A stretch of DNA of 9,178 nucleotides from an uncultured Lachnospiraceae bacterium (GCA_910578715.1 CAJTRL010000094.1:1-9178); one strand, 5' to 3'; counted from the first letter of the stretch, positions 1 through 7,278 are shown. Notes: generated by a model from the letters alone, not told the origin. Numbers and translations are program-made.

Positions 1-194
1 AAGCTGTTTTTGTTCTTCGCGTCGGCAATTTTTATCATATAGTTCATATAGGCCGACCAGAGAATCGCACTTACCAGAATGCCTATCAGCGCCATCGCAA
101 TAATCACGACAACGATGGCGGAGCCCCCGTTATCCTGACGCAGGCTTCTGTACCGTCTTTTTATGCAGTTTTTTTCTGTCTTCCGATTGCCCAT
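1..194 (-). CDS. PilX-like minor pilin / pilus assembly protein (partial, N-terminus only)
   Basis: The visible 64 residues begin MGNRKTEKNC, continue as a very basic stretch (KRRYRSLRQ), then DNGGSAIVVVIIAMALIGILVSAILW, a single hydrophobic helix, and then a polar region. A basic leader followed by a Gly-x-Ala-hydrophobic helix without the Glu5 of ordinary pilins is the pattern of PilX-type N-termini in type IV pilus clusters. These proteins are membrane-inserted and incorporated into, or prime, the pilus. The ATG at 194 is chosen because GAAGG lies 7 nt upstream; an in-frame ATG at 248 would add 18 residues but has no good ribosome site. The gene is last in the visible pilus operon, 93 bp after the large minor pilin, and runs off the left edge. 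The family call rests only on the N-terminus and gene order. Confidence 0.7.
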   Translation of the reverse strand, partial: MGNRKTEKNCIKRRYRSLRQDNGGSAIVVVIIAMALIGILVSAILWSAYMNYMIKIADAKNKNS

Positions 195-201
195 ATTCAA
201 A

Positions 202-206
202 CCTTC
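202..206 (-). promoter_or_regulatory. Ribosome binding site of the PilX-like gene
   Basis: GAAGG on the minus strand, 7 nt before the ATG at 194. It decides between this start and the in-frame ATG at 248, which lacks a Shine-Dalgarno sequence. Confidence 0.5.
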
Positions 207-287
207 ATTTCGATGCTTTTTATCCAATTCTTTCTGCACCGCAGCCATTTATGCCACAGGCTTTACACAGCGTTTTCAGTCCAATGC

Positions 288-1697
288 TTAATTGTTCTTG
301 CTTCCCGTAATATACGCCATGCGCTGTTCCTGTGGAAACCCGTCATCTTTGGCGCCTTTCTGGTAGACCCCGATTTGTATATCAAAAATAACTTCCGTTA
401 TGTCATCGTCATTACCCGTGCCCGAATGCCCCGGAATATTCGTCAGCCGAATCCCCGAAAGGCCGAACACATTGATATTTCCATTGGGCGCGCCGTTTAA
501 ATCATACCGCGCCTGAGTCGGAATATCCGCCTTTTCCACTTCATAGGTAGGCAGCTGTCCTTCGACTGGCGTCGAGGGCGGCAAAAAAGAGGCATTGACA
601 AGGTTCATGCCCAGATTGGTCCTGATTTTCACATTCTCCGCCGTCGTATCTTCGATATTTACGACTGCCTTATAACCGAGCTCCGCCTGATTGAGCTGGG
701 AATCCGACAGTCTGGCTTCCGTTACACTGTCGAGCTGTTTTACAATATACATACGGAAAGGCTGGTGTGACTCGTTATGAATCACGATTTCATCCTTTGA
801 CGCTTCGTATAAAGGATAATAAAAAAGATAAAAGTTTCCGCTGCTGATATCGCTTCCACAGGGTTCATTGTTTACCCATTGCCCGCTCCCGCTGCCCGGC
901 GACATATTGCCGCTGGTCGTATAAGTCTCCCCGTGATAAGTACATTCATAAAGATAGGTAATATCCGCTTTACAGTATACATTCCCCTCCGCATCCGTAC
1001 CGTCAGCCATCAGGTTCAGCGTAATCGTGCGCTTTACCGTTCCGCCCCGGTCTTTGAACGTCTTAAAGGTAAAAAGAGAATCCTCATCCGCTTCCAGCCC
1101 GAAATAATTCTGTGCATCTTCCGCCGCCAGCTGATTTAAGGTGACGGACTGGGTATAGCTTCCGTCCTTTCCCTTCGTAACGCTGCCCGGCGACGCCATA
1201 TTGATATCGTTAAAAGCATTGTCATGCCCCGCCGCATTGCCATCCGCTTTCAGTCTGCCCGGCTCATAATTCCTCGCATCTATCCGAATCAGCGCGTCAA
1301 ATTCGCTTCCCTGAATCTGAACGCCCTCCAGTGCAAAATAATAAACGCCCGGCGATTCCGGGTCGCCGCGGTATGCAGGGTCATTCTGCTCCCTGTCCTT
1401 ATCCTCTTCGATACTGCCTTTGATTAATTTGGACTCAATCACATAAAACCCGTTCATCGGGTCTCCGAACTGTTCCTTGAGTTCTTCAATATCATAGGCC
1501 TTGAGCCCTTCCATAATATCCTGTGCGACTGTCGTCGCGCGCTGTGATACTCTGGCCTTGCCGTTCATCCGTGCGGAAGTCACGAAACCATGCAGCATCG
1601 GCACGACAATAATCGCGAGAATAATCACCGCAATCAGCAGTTCCACCAGGGAGAATCCGGCATTGCTATTCAGTTTTTGAAAATTCTTCTTTTTCAT
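288..1697 (-). CDS. Large type IV minor prepilin (PilV-like, class III signal peptide)
   Basis: The 469-residue protein starts with a type IV prepilin leader: MKKKNFQKLNSNAG, then FSLVELLIAVIILAIIVVPML. Cleavage is expected after Gly14, giving Phe1 and Glu5 (residue 19) in the mature protein, the substrate pattern of PilD. The N-terminal helix (about 15-45) is followed by a long soluble region that resembles no domain I can name. Three Cys lie near the middle (in VYCKAD, LYECTY and EPCGSD), and there are Ser/Gly-rich stretches around residues 260-285. The end (about 430-460, VIFDIQIGVYQKGAKDDG) resembles the C-terminal strands of PilV/PulI-type minor pilins. Typical minor pilins are 130-200 residues, so the extra ~270 residues suggest a tip-exposed module, possibly adhesive; that is inference. 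The gene follows pilO by 49 bp. Its ribosome site is weak (GGCGGGA about 7 nt upstream). Confidence 0.82.
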   Translation of the reverse strand: MKKKNFQKLNSNAGFSLVELLIAVIILAIIVVPMLHGFVTSARMNGKARVSQRATTVAQDIMEGLKAYDIEELKEQFGDPMNGFYVIESKLIKGSIEEDKDREQNDPAYRGDPESPGVYYFALEGVQIQGSEFDALIRIDARNYEPGRLKADGNAAGHDNAFNDINMASPGSVTKGKDGSYTQSVTLNQLAAEDAQNYFGLEADEDSLFTFKTFKDRGGTVKRTITLNLMADGTDAEGNVYCKADITYLYECTYHGETYTTSGNMSPGSGSGQWVNNEPCGSDISSGNFYLFYYPLYEASKDEIVIHNESHQPFRMYIVKQLDSVTEARLSDSQLNQAELGYKAVVNIEDTTAENVKIRTNLGMNLVNASFLPPSTPVEGQLPTYEVEKADIPTQARYDLNGAPNGNINVFGLSGIRLTNIPGHSGTGNDDDITEVIFDIQIGVYQKGAKDDGFPQEQRMAYITGSKNN

Positions 1698-1746
1698 GCT
1701 AATTTCCCGCCTGTCTGTCTGCTCCGGTTAAATCCCTTTTCCCCGG

Positions 1747-2574
1747 TCAGTCCCCGGCGCCCTCCGCGCCGCCTTCCGTCTCCATATCCTCCACATCGGG
1801 CAGTCCCGCCTCGCCGTGAATCGAAATCGTACCGAAAATATTATCGGTTCCAAGCAATACGGAGGAGAAATCCGGCTGTATATATTCCTTGCCAATCTGG
1901 TAAGGCGCAAGATACATGTTCAGTGTCGTTGAGCCTATCAGCAGTCCGGTGTTTTCGTCGAAAGTAACCGTCAGCGTTTCGATTGCCATCCGGTCCGGCT
2001 GGTCTACAATATGCCGGATGCTTCTTTTCAGCCCTTCATAGGAAACGCCATAATTGAAAGTGGCCTTCCTTGTATAGAGCCAGTCAATTTCTTCCTCTGC
2101 GGAGTCCTCCGTCGCCGTCGTATCTTCCGCAGAATCCAGCGGTTCGTCGTCCACGCCGAGCACGTCGTTTTCGCCCAGGTCATAAGTATGGTCACGCTCT
2201 TCTTCTGGCGGCAGCAATTCGTCAAAGTTTACCGGAGCAAGCTGTTCAATATTAACGCTTTCCACAATCATCGGAGAAACAAGTTCCTGGTTAATTGCCA
2301 TCAGAATCACATCTTCCGCTTTGACGTTCACTGGAAATACAGCATAGATGTCTTCGATTTCCTGAAACATCTTTTCCATTTCCGTCAGATAAGTCTCTTT
2401 GTTGTTGTTCTTTATCGTCAGGTCGGTTATCTGCTGCCGCAGCACGATATTTTCGTTATTCATTTCTTCCACTTTTTCCTGTGCCGGCAGAAAAACCCAG
2501 TAGAGCGTCACGCCGAAAAACAGTATGCCGATGAATCCGACCAGTAATAAAATATCTCTCTTTGATACTTTCAT
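1747..2574 (-). CDS. pilO: PilO-like type IV pilus inner-membrane alignment protein
   Basis: The 275-residue protein has a short cytoplasmic N-terminus (MKVSKRD), one membrane helix at about 8-29, a coiled-coil segment at about 31-75, and a C-terminal region (about 167-255) with alternating strands and helix consistent with a PilO ferredoxin-like fold. This is the bitopic architecture of PilO, which pairs with PilN through coiled coil and periplasmic (here extracytoplasmic) domains. Sequence identity to PilO is low, so the name rests on architecture and position directly after pilM-pilN. Two odd parts are an acidic, proline-containing insertion at about 119-165 (LLPPEEERD to AEEEIDW) and an acidic Gly/Glu tail at about 258-275. 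The ATG at 2574 has GGAGG 8 nt upstream and lies 27 nt after the pilM-pilN stop, so translation is probably coupled within one mRNA. Confidence 0.8.
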   Translation of the reverse strand: MKVSKRDILLLVGFIGILFFGVTLYWVFLPAQEKVEEMNNENIVLRQQITDLTIKNNNKETYLTEMEKMFQEIEDIYAVFPVNVKAEDVILMAINQELVSPMIVESVNIEQLAPVNFDELLPPEEERDHTYDLGENDVLGVDDEPLDSAEDTTATEDSAEEEIDWLYTRKATFNYGVSYEGLKRSIRHIVDQPDRMAIETLTVTFDENTGLLIGSTTLNMYLAPYQIGKEYIQPDFSSVLLGTDNIFGTISIHGEAGLPDVEDMETEGGAEGAGD

Positions 2575-2601
2575 GATACTAACCTCCGCTTTCCGCCAGT
2601 T

Positions 2602-4353
2602 TTACTGGGCCGCACCGCTGTTGTCCGCGCCCCCGGCCGCGTCTGCATTCTCTGTACTTCCGGCCGCATCTTCACCCTCGGCCGCTTCTTCCACCTCTTC
2701 GTCACCGTGGTTTACAGGCGCATAAAGGGCCGCCACCGTAAAGTTGACCGTGATGCTGTTGTTTTCCTCATCGACCTCTTCCGTTACCGCCGTCACCGTA
2801 ATGCTTTCCGGAAGCAGACTTTCAAAAGTCCGCAGCTGTTCGATGGTTGCCGCCGCTTCGCCTTTGGTGCTGACATTCATCGTTATCGTCACCTGACTTC
2901 TGTCGGTGGTAAAAGTCACCACATTGACATCGGCGGGCAGCTTCTGCTCCAGTTCCAGCAGAAACTCATACAGTTCATCGTTCCGGCTCTCCGTTATTTC
3001 GTACATTGCTTTTACTTTATTATATTCCGCCTTGACATCTATATAAGTATTGTATACGTCTACAATCGGCTTCAGCTCTTCCACCTGACGCTTCAGTTCC
3101 GCGTTTTCTTTTTCCGCTTCCAGATAGGTCAGAATGGAAAAAGCCGTCATCCCGGCCGCAGACAAAAGACCGACCGCAAATAACACCCAGGCAAAAATCG
3201 TCCAGCCCTGGCTGACGCCGCCGACCGCAGAAGTGCCTCCTTTTCCGGCGGATTTTCCTTTGGCTTTGCTTTTGTCTTCATGCAGTTTGAAATTCACCGG
3301 GGCCATGACCGCGCCGATACAGGACAAATACTCGCCGAAAAATCCCTCTTTAAAGTATTTTTCCAGGTTCAGTCCTTCTACCTTTTTGATGATGGATACC
3401 GGATAGTCAATCTCCTTCTGCAAAAGGTCATTCATACCGAGAAAGTTCGCACCGACTCCCGTAATATGTACTGTGTCGATGACCGCCGGGTTCCGGGAAA
3501 TATAATAGTCGATAACCCTGACGATACCGCCGACCATCGGCGCCAGCGCCTCAGTCACATGGCGTTTTGCAGCATCTTCCCTGGAAAGCGCTTCCAGCGG
3601 GCGGTCACCCGCTTCCAGCTCGATACAGTTATTCTGCTCTACAATCTGAATGGCCTGGCGGATATTCCGAATGGTTCCCCAGGCCGCACTGTCCCCGACC
3701 ACCTGGAGCGCCTCGTCCACACCGTAAGCCACATTTCTTGTAAACGCAATTTTCTGGTCCTGAATAACCATTATCAAGGTGGAGCGCTCGTCTATTTTCG
3801 CAATCAGATGAGTGCCCGTCGTACATTCCTTTTTCACTATCTGGAAAAGACTGTTCCCGGCATAATCAATGGCCGCCACGTCCAGACGGAGCGCCGCCGC
3901 AAGGTCATAGTACCCTTTCAAAAGCGCCGCCGGGACCGCAAGCACTATGAGTTTATACTGCTTATTTCCTTTCTCTTCCCCCATCGTTTCCAGAATCGTA
4001 TAGGCCAGCTCATACTGGCTCAGTTCCATGGGAAAATATTCGGAAGCCTTCGCTCTTACCACATCACCGATGCGGTTTTCTTTTACAAAAGGAATTGTCA
4101 CTTCGCGGTTGGCAATTTTACCGGAGCTGATGGAAAAAATAACCTGTTTCGCCTTGATGTTATGTTCACGCATCCCGCCCCGCAGCCCTTCCAGATAGTG
4201 GGTGTCGAGCTGGAGCGCGCCATCGTTGACGACGCCGTCCAGTGTCGGAACGGTAAAACTCTTGTATACTTTCGGGGTTTTCGCTTTATAGTCCAGTTCA
4301 CAGACTCTTGTCAATGAATAACCAATTTCAATACTCAGCACTCTGCCAGCCAT
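2602..4353 (-). CDS. pilM: PilM-PilN fusion protein of the type IV pilus platform
   Basis: A 583-residue protein joins two subunits that are normally separate. Residues 1 to about 352 are an actin-like PilM ATPase domain: phosphate-1 region LSIEIGYS (6-13), phosphate-2 region around KIDERSTLIMVI (187-197), and adenosine-type motif HITGVGANFL (296-305). A flexible Lys/Gly/Ser linker (about 356-383) leads to one membrane helix (about 384-409), a charged coiled coil (about 411-450), a PilN-like ferredoxin-fold domain (about 455-545, containing LPADVNVVTF and later beta strands), and a low-complexity acidic Ala/Gly/Glu tail (549-583). In known systems PilM is cytoplasmic and binds the short N-terminal peptide of PilN; here the link is covalent. 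The frame is open throughout, with no separate start for the PilN part. The ATG at 4353 has AAGGAGG 10 nt upstream. A terminator-like hairpin and a structured leader precede the gene. Confidence 0.92.
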   Translation of the reverse strand: MAGRVLSIEIGYSLTRVCELDYKAKTPKVYKSFTVPTLDGVVNDGALQLDTHYLEGLRGGMREHNIKAKQVIFSISSGKIANREVTIPFVKENRIGDVVRAKASEYFPMELSQYELAYTILETMGEEKGNKQYKLIVLAVPAALLKGYYDLAAALRLDVAAIDYAGNSLFQIVKKECTTGTHLIAKIDERSTLIMVIQDQKIAFTRNVAYGVDEALQVVGDSAAWGTIRNIRQAIQIVEQNNCIELEAGDRPLEALSREDAAKRHVTEALAPMVGGIVRVIDYYISRNPAVIDTVHITGVGANFLGMNDLLQKEIDYPVSIIKKVEGLNLEKYFKEGFFGEYLSCIGAVMAPVNFKLHEDKSKAKGKSAGKGGTSAVGGVSQGWTIFAWVLFAVGLLSAAGMTAFSILTYLEAEKENAELKRQVEELKPIVDVYNTYIDVKAEYNKVKAMYEITESRNDELYEFLLELEQKLPADVNVVTFTTDRSQVTITMNVSTKGEAAATIEQLRTFESLLPESITVTAVTEEVDEENNSITVNFTVAALYAPVNHGDEEVEEAAEGEDAAGSTENADAAGGADNSGAAQ

Positions 4354-4377
4354 GAATTGGGTTCCTCCTTGAAATTA

Positions 4378-4464
4378 TTTTGCACTATCAAAATACAATC
4401 TGGCAAAATCATAAACCATCCCGGACGGGCGATTTGTCACCTTGTATTTTGGTATTGCTCCTTC
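4378..4464 (-). promoter_or_regulatory. Structured leader upstream of pilM-pilN
   Basis: Reading the minus strand, CAAAATACAA (4442-4451) is perfectly complementary to TTGTATTTTG (4389-4398), a 10-bp outer stem that continues weakly outward. Within it, ACAAATC pairs imperfectly with GATTTTG, and CCCG-TC-CGGG sits at the centre. Such nesting directly before the pilM ribosome site suggests a folded 5' leader or an attenuator. I do not recognise it as a known riboswitch class, and no clear promoter lies between it and the hairpin at 4478-4498. Confidence 0.4.
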
Positions 4465-4470
4465 TTCCGT

Positions 4471-4498
4471 ATAAAAGACCTGCCGGTTCAAGGCAGGT
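4471..4498 (-). terminator. Intrinsic terminator or attenuator after pilD
   Basis: On the minus strand ACCTGCC, a 7-nt loop, then GGCAGGT form a perfect 7-bp GC-rich stem followed by CTTTTATA. It lies about 20 bp after the pilD stop. Because the pilus genes continue beyond it in the same direction, it probably reduces rather than ends transcription, setting platform genes lower than pilin and peptidase. Confidence 0.6.
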
Positions 4499-4516
4499 TT
4501 ACTATTTTCAAATGAT

Positions 4517-5269
4517 TCACAAGAAGCGCAGATACCACGCTATCATCGCGTCTCCCCACAGCATTGCAAGAAAAACGCCCATAGAAAGATAAGGTCCCAT
4601 CGCGAGCACATGACTCTCGCCGCTTATGCGCATCCGGATGACATGGATAACCGCGCCGAGAACACAGCCGATAAAAAAGGCCAGTATAATCAGTTTCCAC
4701 CCGAGCACAAGACCACAGACCGCCATTAATTTGACGTCTCCACCGCCGATGCCTCTTCCTTTTGTTGCATAATAGAGAATCATAAGAAAACCACTGACAG
4801 AACAGAAGCCGATTAGATATGACAACCAGCCGGAAAGGTCTGTTACAACTCTAATCAGCCCTATTGTCAGTATAAAGAGATTGATTCCTGCCGGAATCTC
4901 ATATGTCCTGAAGTCAATCACACTCAGGGCAAGTAATGCCGACGTCAGCAAACAGTAGAGTAGGGATTCCACATTTGCGCCGTTTACCAGCACGATAAGG
5001 ACATATAAAATGCCGTTTGCCGCTTCCACCACCGGATATTGAACGGATAGTTTTACGTTACACCTCCGGCATCTGCCCCGTAAGGCAAGGTAGCTGAAAA
5101 GTGGCACTAAGTCGTACCACTTCAGCTGATACCCACAGCTCATGCAGTGGGACCTTACCTTGACAATATCTTCTTTCTTCGGAATCCTGTAGATGCAAAC
5201 ATTCACAAAGCTGCCGATGACGATTCCGAAGAGAAATATGGTTGTATAGAATAATATTGTCCAGAGCAT
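4517..5269 (-). CDS. pilD: Prepilin peptidase / N-methyltransferase (type IV leader peptidase, family A24)
   Basis: This integral membrane aspartic protease cuts prepilin leaders after the Gly before Phe1 and methylates the new N-terminus. The 250-residue length is normal for the bifunctional form. Residues 1-30 hold the first helix and the GSFVNVCIYRIP motif. The cytoplasmic methyltransferase domain has the paired cysteines C42-x2-C45 and C67-x2-C70. The protease aspartates are Asp119 in VIDFRTYEIP and Asp178 in GGGDVKLM, the two conserved A24 motifs. About seven hydrophobic helices follow one another. It lies 65 bp after the pilin gene, whose product is its substrate, as is the large minor pilin at 288-1697. 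The ATG at 5269 has AAGGAA about 10 nt upstream; the site is modest but no better start exists. The gene is visibly more AT-rich than pilM and pilO. Confidence 0.96.
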   Translation of the reverse strand: MLWTILFYTTIFLFGIVIGSFVNVCIYRIPKKEDIVKVRSHCMSCGYQLKWYDLVPLFSYLALRGRCRRCNVKLSVQYPVVEAANGILYVLIVLVNGANVESLLYCLLTSALLALSVIDFRTYEIPAGINLFILTIGLIRVVTDLSGWLSYLIGFCSVSGFLMILYYATKGRGIGGGDVKLMAVCGLVLGWKLIILAFFIGCVLGAVIHVIRMRISGESHVLAMGPYLSMGVFLAMLWGDAMIAWYLRFL

Positions 5270-5334
5270 AGTATGTTTGTTCCTTATATTATGGTTTTGG
5301 TGACTGTAGGGTTAGTCGGGAAAAATCAGACTTA

Positions 5335-5814
5335 TTACGAACCGGCAGGTGTTGCTATTTTACCTGAACTGTCCAGCCCCTCTGTCTTAATAGTCCATAC
5401 CTGTTTGTCGGCATCATAATATAAATATACTGCAAGCGCGGGTGTCTTATAAGATGCTGACTGATATTTAATATTTGCAATAGCTGCAGCATCCATCATT
5501 CCGTTATCCGTTAAAGCCTTTGCCAACTCGGTAGAAATTGTAACTGTATCTGCATTAGCTCCGCAAATTGCACTATATTTAGCGTCCGCAGAAGATGTTT
5601 TCGAATCTGCTATCAAACTAACATCCGGGTCAGCCGCCAATACCTGCATTACATTAATAAGCTCAACCGTAGTCTGTACATCTGTTGATACTCTACTCTT
5701 CTCAACATATCTCAGATACTGCGGTGCCAGAACAGCTACCAGAATTACCATGATGGCGATAACGATGATTAACTCCACCAATGAAAAACCTTTGTTGTTC
5801 ATTTTCTTTTTCAT
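5335..5814 (-). CDS. pilA: Major type IV pilin precursor (PilA-like)
   Basis: The 159-residue prepilin begins MKKKMNNKG, then FSLVELIIVIAIMVILVAVLAPQYLRYVEKSR. This is a textbook class III leader: basic 9-residue leader, cleavage after Gly9, mature Phe1 and Glu5, and a hydrophobic N-terminal helix of about 30 residues that packs into the fibre core. The remaining globular part (about 110 residues) is rich in Ala, Ser, Asp and Thr and has a single Cys (in AICGAN), so the Cys-Cys D-loop of Gram-negative pilins is missing. I choose the ATG at 5814 rather than the in-frame ATG at 5820 because AGGAG is 7 nt from the first and only about 1 nt from the second. The position between pilC and pilD, with its own upstream hairpins and a possible promoter, suits a highly expressed subunit. 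It could be a pseudopilin-type fibre subunit, but the neighbours favour T4P. Confidence 0.93.
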   Translation of the reverse strand: MKKKMNNKGFSLVELIIVIAIMVILVAVLAPQYLRYVEKSRVSTDVQTTVELINVMQVLAADPDVSLIADSKTSSADAKYSAICGANADTVTISTELAKALTDNGMMDAAAIANIKYQSASYKTPALAVYLYYDADKQVWTIKTEGLDSSGKIATPAGS

Positions 5815-5821
5815 TCCCATT

Positions 5822-5826
5822 CTCCT
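5822..5826 (-). promoter_or_regulatory. Ribosome binding site deciding the pilin start
   Basis: AGGAG on the minus strand. Two ATG codons lie downstream in the same frame, at 5820 (about 1 nt away) and 5814 (7 nt away). Only the second has workable spacing, so the leader is 9 rather than 11 residues. Confidence 0.6.
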
Positions 5827-5891
5827 TTTCTCATAAATTAATTTATCTTAAACACGACTGCTCCCTACTCGCCAGCCATGTTTAATTCGAT

Positions 5892-5897
5892 ATTATA
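5892..5897 (-). promoter_or_regulatory. Possible -10 element of a pilin-specific promoter
   Basis: TATAAT on the minus strand about 78 bp before the pilin start, in an AT-rich stretch after the hairpin at 5912-5939. No good TTGACA-like -35 sits 16-18 nt upstream, so this is only a candidate, supported mainly by its location. Confidence 0.3.
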
Positions 5898-5911
5898 TTT
5901 TCACTATACCC

Positions 5912-5939
5912 GACAGAATCGCATTAGGGCGATTCTGTC
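5912..5939 (-). terminator. Strong intercistronic hairpin between pilC and the pilin gene
   Basis: GACAGAATCGC and GCGATTCTGTC form a perfect 11-bp stem with a 6-nt loop. The minus-strand sequence that follows (GGGTATAGTGAAAA) has no U-run, so it is not a classical intrinsic terminator. A processing or mRNA-stabilising role, or partial termination, fits better. Confidence 0.55.
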
Positions 5940-5949
5940 AGGCGAAGGG

Positions 5950-5966
5950 GATTTGCTTTGCAAATC
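5950..5966 (-). repeat. Small perfect hairpin after the pilC stop
   Basis: GATTTGC, TTT, GCAAATC: a 7-bp stem with a 3-nt loop, 10 nt beyond the pilC stop codon. With the 11-bp hairpin at 5912-5939 it makes a tandem pair of structures in the pilC/pilA spacer. Confidence 0.5.
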
Positions 5967-5976
5967 TTACGCCATC

Positions 5977-7191
5977 TTAAAGGTTGTCAAGCGCTTCGTA
6001 CATCGTCATCATCGGCGCCATAACAGCGGCAATCAGTCCGCCGACTACGACTGCCAGCACGATAATAATCATCGGTTCCATCGCCGCCATCAGGGACTGC
6101 ACGGCGAGTTCCACTTCTTCTTCGTAGTAATCCGCCAGTTTGTTCAGCATTTCCTCGGTGGAACCGGCTTCTTCACCGATACGAATCATATAGTAAACCA
6201 TCGGTGGGAAAAGTCCGCAGCTCTGCAGCGGCTGTGAAAGCGGCACACCAATCATTATCTGCTCCGTCGCTTCCTGTAAGGCTTCCTTAAACCAGATATT
6301 CGTCATCGTGTCCGCCACAATGCCCACCGCCTCGTTGAGCGGCACGCCCGCCGTCAACAGGGTGCTCAGTGTCCTCGCCATCATCGCGGAGGCATTTTTC
6401 ACAATCAGATTTTTGACAGCCGGAATCTTCAACTGCAACTTGCCGAACAGATGTTTCCCACTGTATGTTTTCGCATAGGCTTTCAATGCAAAAACAACGG
6501 CGATAACCACCGGGATGATGATAAACCAGTAGTTTTTCACGAAATCACTCATAGCGATTACCGCCAGGGTAATGCCCGGCAGTTCCGCGCCCAGCTGGTC
6601 GAACATATCCGTATAGGAAGGAATTACGACCACAAGCATAACAATAACAACTGCTATTGCTACAATCATAACGACAATCGGATAAATCATCGCTTTTTTT
6701 ACAAGCGCTTTGGTCTTGGCGGATTTCTCGAACTGAATCGCCATACGCTCCATAGAGGTTTCCAGACTACCGGACGACTCTCCGGCTCTCGCCATCTGAA
6801 TCAGCAATTCCGGAAAAACAGTCGGGTGCTTTGCCAGAGAATCGGCAAAGGTCTCACCTTTTTCCACATCGGCCCGGACATTCAGCAGCGCTTTCTGCAT
6901 TTTTTTATTTTCCGTTGCTTCCGCAAGCATGCGAAGCGCCTCAATAATGGTAACACCCGCACGGGTAATGCTGGCAAACTGCCGACAGAACACCGATAAA
7001 TCTCTGGCCGAAGGCTTTCCACCGATATCAATGCTGATATCCTTGGTCAGGGCATTCTGTTCGGTCACTTCCAGAACAATCAGCCCCTGTGCCTTCAGCT
7101 CTCTGAGCACCTGTTCTTCGTTATCGGCCTCCCTGCTGCCCTTTACTTCTTTTCCGCTTTTATCGATGGCTACGAATCCCCATGCCGCCAT
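5977..7191 (-). CDS. pilC: Type IV pilus inner-membrane platform protein PilC (GspF family)
   Basis: PilC is the polytopic membrane platform on which the cytoplasmic motor ATPases act to insert or withdraw pilin subunits. The 404 residues match the usual family length. They start with the typical MAAWGFVAIDKSGKEVKG beta region, then a first GspF domain (about 65-195, with FCRQFASITRAGV and ESSGSL), paired hydrophobic helices (about 168-190 and 222-238), a second GspF domain (about 265-395, with ARTLSTLLTAGVPLNEAV and the mirrored GEEAGSTEEML), and a terminal helix (about 372-392). Both domain copies are intact. GGAGG lies 7 nt before the ATG at 7191. It is the first gene of the visible cluster, behind its own promoter; in many T4P clusters pilB and pilT stand immediately upstream, and here neither does. 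Confidence 0.96.
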   Translation of the reverse strand: MAAWGFVAIDKSGKEVKGSREADNEEQVLRELKAQGLIVLEVTEQNALTKDISIDIGGKPSARDLSVFCRQFASITRAGVTIIEALRMLAEATENKKMQKALLNVRADVEKGETFADSLAKHPTVFPELLIQMARAGESSGSLETSMERMAIQFEKSAKTKALVKKAMIYPIVVMIVAIAVVIVMLVVVIPSYTDMFDQLGAELPGITLAVIAMSDFVKNYWFIIIPVVIAVVFALKAYAKTYSGKHLFGKLQLKIPAVKNLIVKNASAMMARTLSTLLTAGVPLNEAVGIVADTMTNIWFKEALQEATEQIMIGVPLSQPLQSCGLFPPMVYYMIRIGEEAGSTEEMLNKLADYYEEEVELAVQSLMAAMEPMIIIVLAVVVGGLIAAVMAPMMTMYEALDNL

Positions 7192-7236
7192 GAGCGAACC
7201 TCCGTTGTCTTTTTTCTGTCGTTTCTATACTAATTT

Positions 7237-7278
7237 ATGCTGTTAATTTGCATTTCATTTGGTACTTATGTACAGCAT
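7237..7278 (-). repeat. Inverted repeat at the start of the pilC leader
   Basis: ATGCTGT (minus strand, 7272-7278) and ACAGCAT (7237-7243) are perfectly complementary over 7 bp, separated by 28 nt. They lie just after the predicted -10 box, so they would form a stem at the 5' end of the pilC mRNA if transcription starts near 7278-7272. Confidence 0.35.

Noticed and set aside
195..248. Earlier in-frame start (ATG at 248) for the PilX-like gene
   Set aside because: There is no Shine-Dalgarno sequence before it, whereas the ATG at 194 has GAAGG at a good distance.
3280..4317. 345-codon open frame on the plus strand opposite pilM-pilN
   Set aside because: It lies wholly antisense to a clearly recognised gene, its product is rich in Arg/His/Phe with no family resemblance, and no ribosome site precedes it. 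Similar antisense frames at 2011-2547, 2707-3183 and 6451-6999 were rejected for the same reasons.
4378..4470. c-di-GMP riboswitch upstream of pilM-pilN
   Set aside because: The conserved aptamer motifs and receptor loop of c-di-GMP-I or -II are not visible on either strand; only unassigned stems remain.
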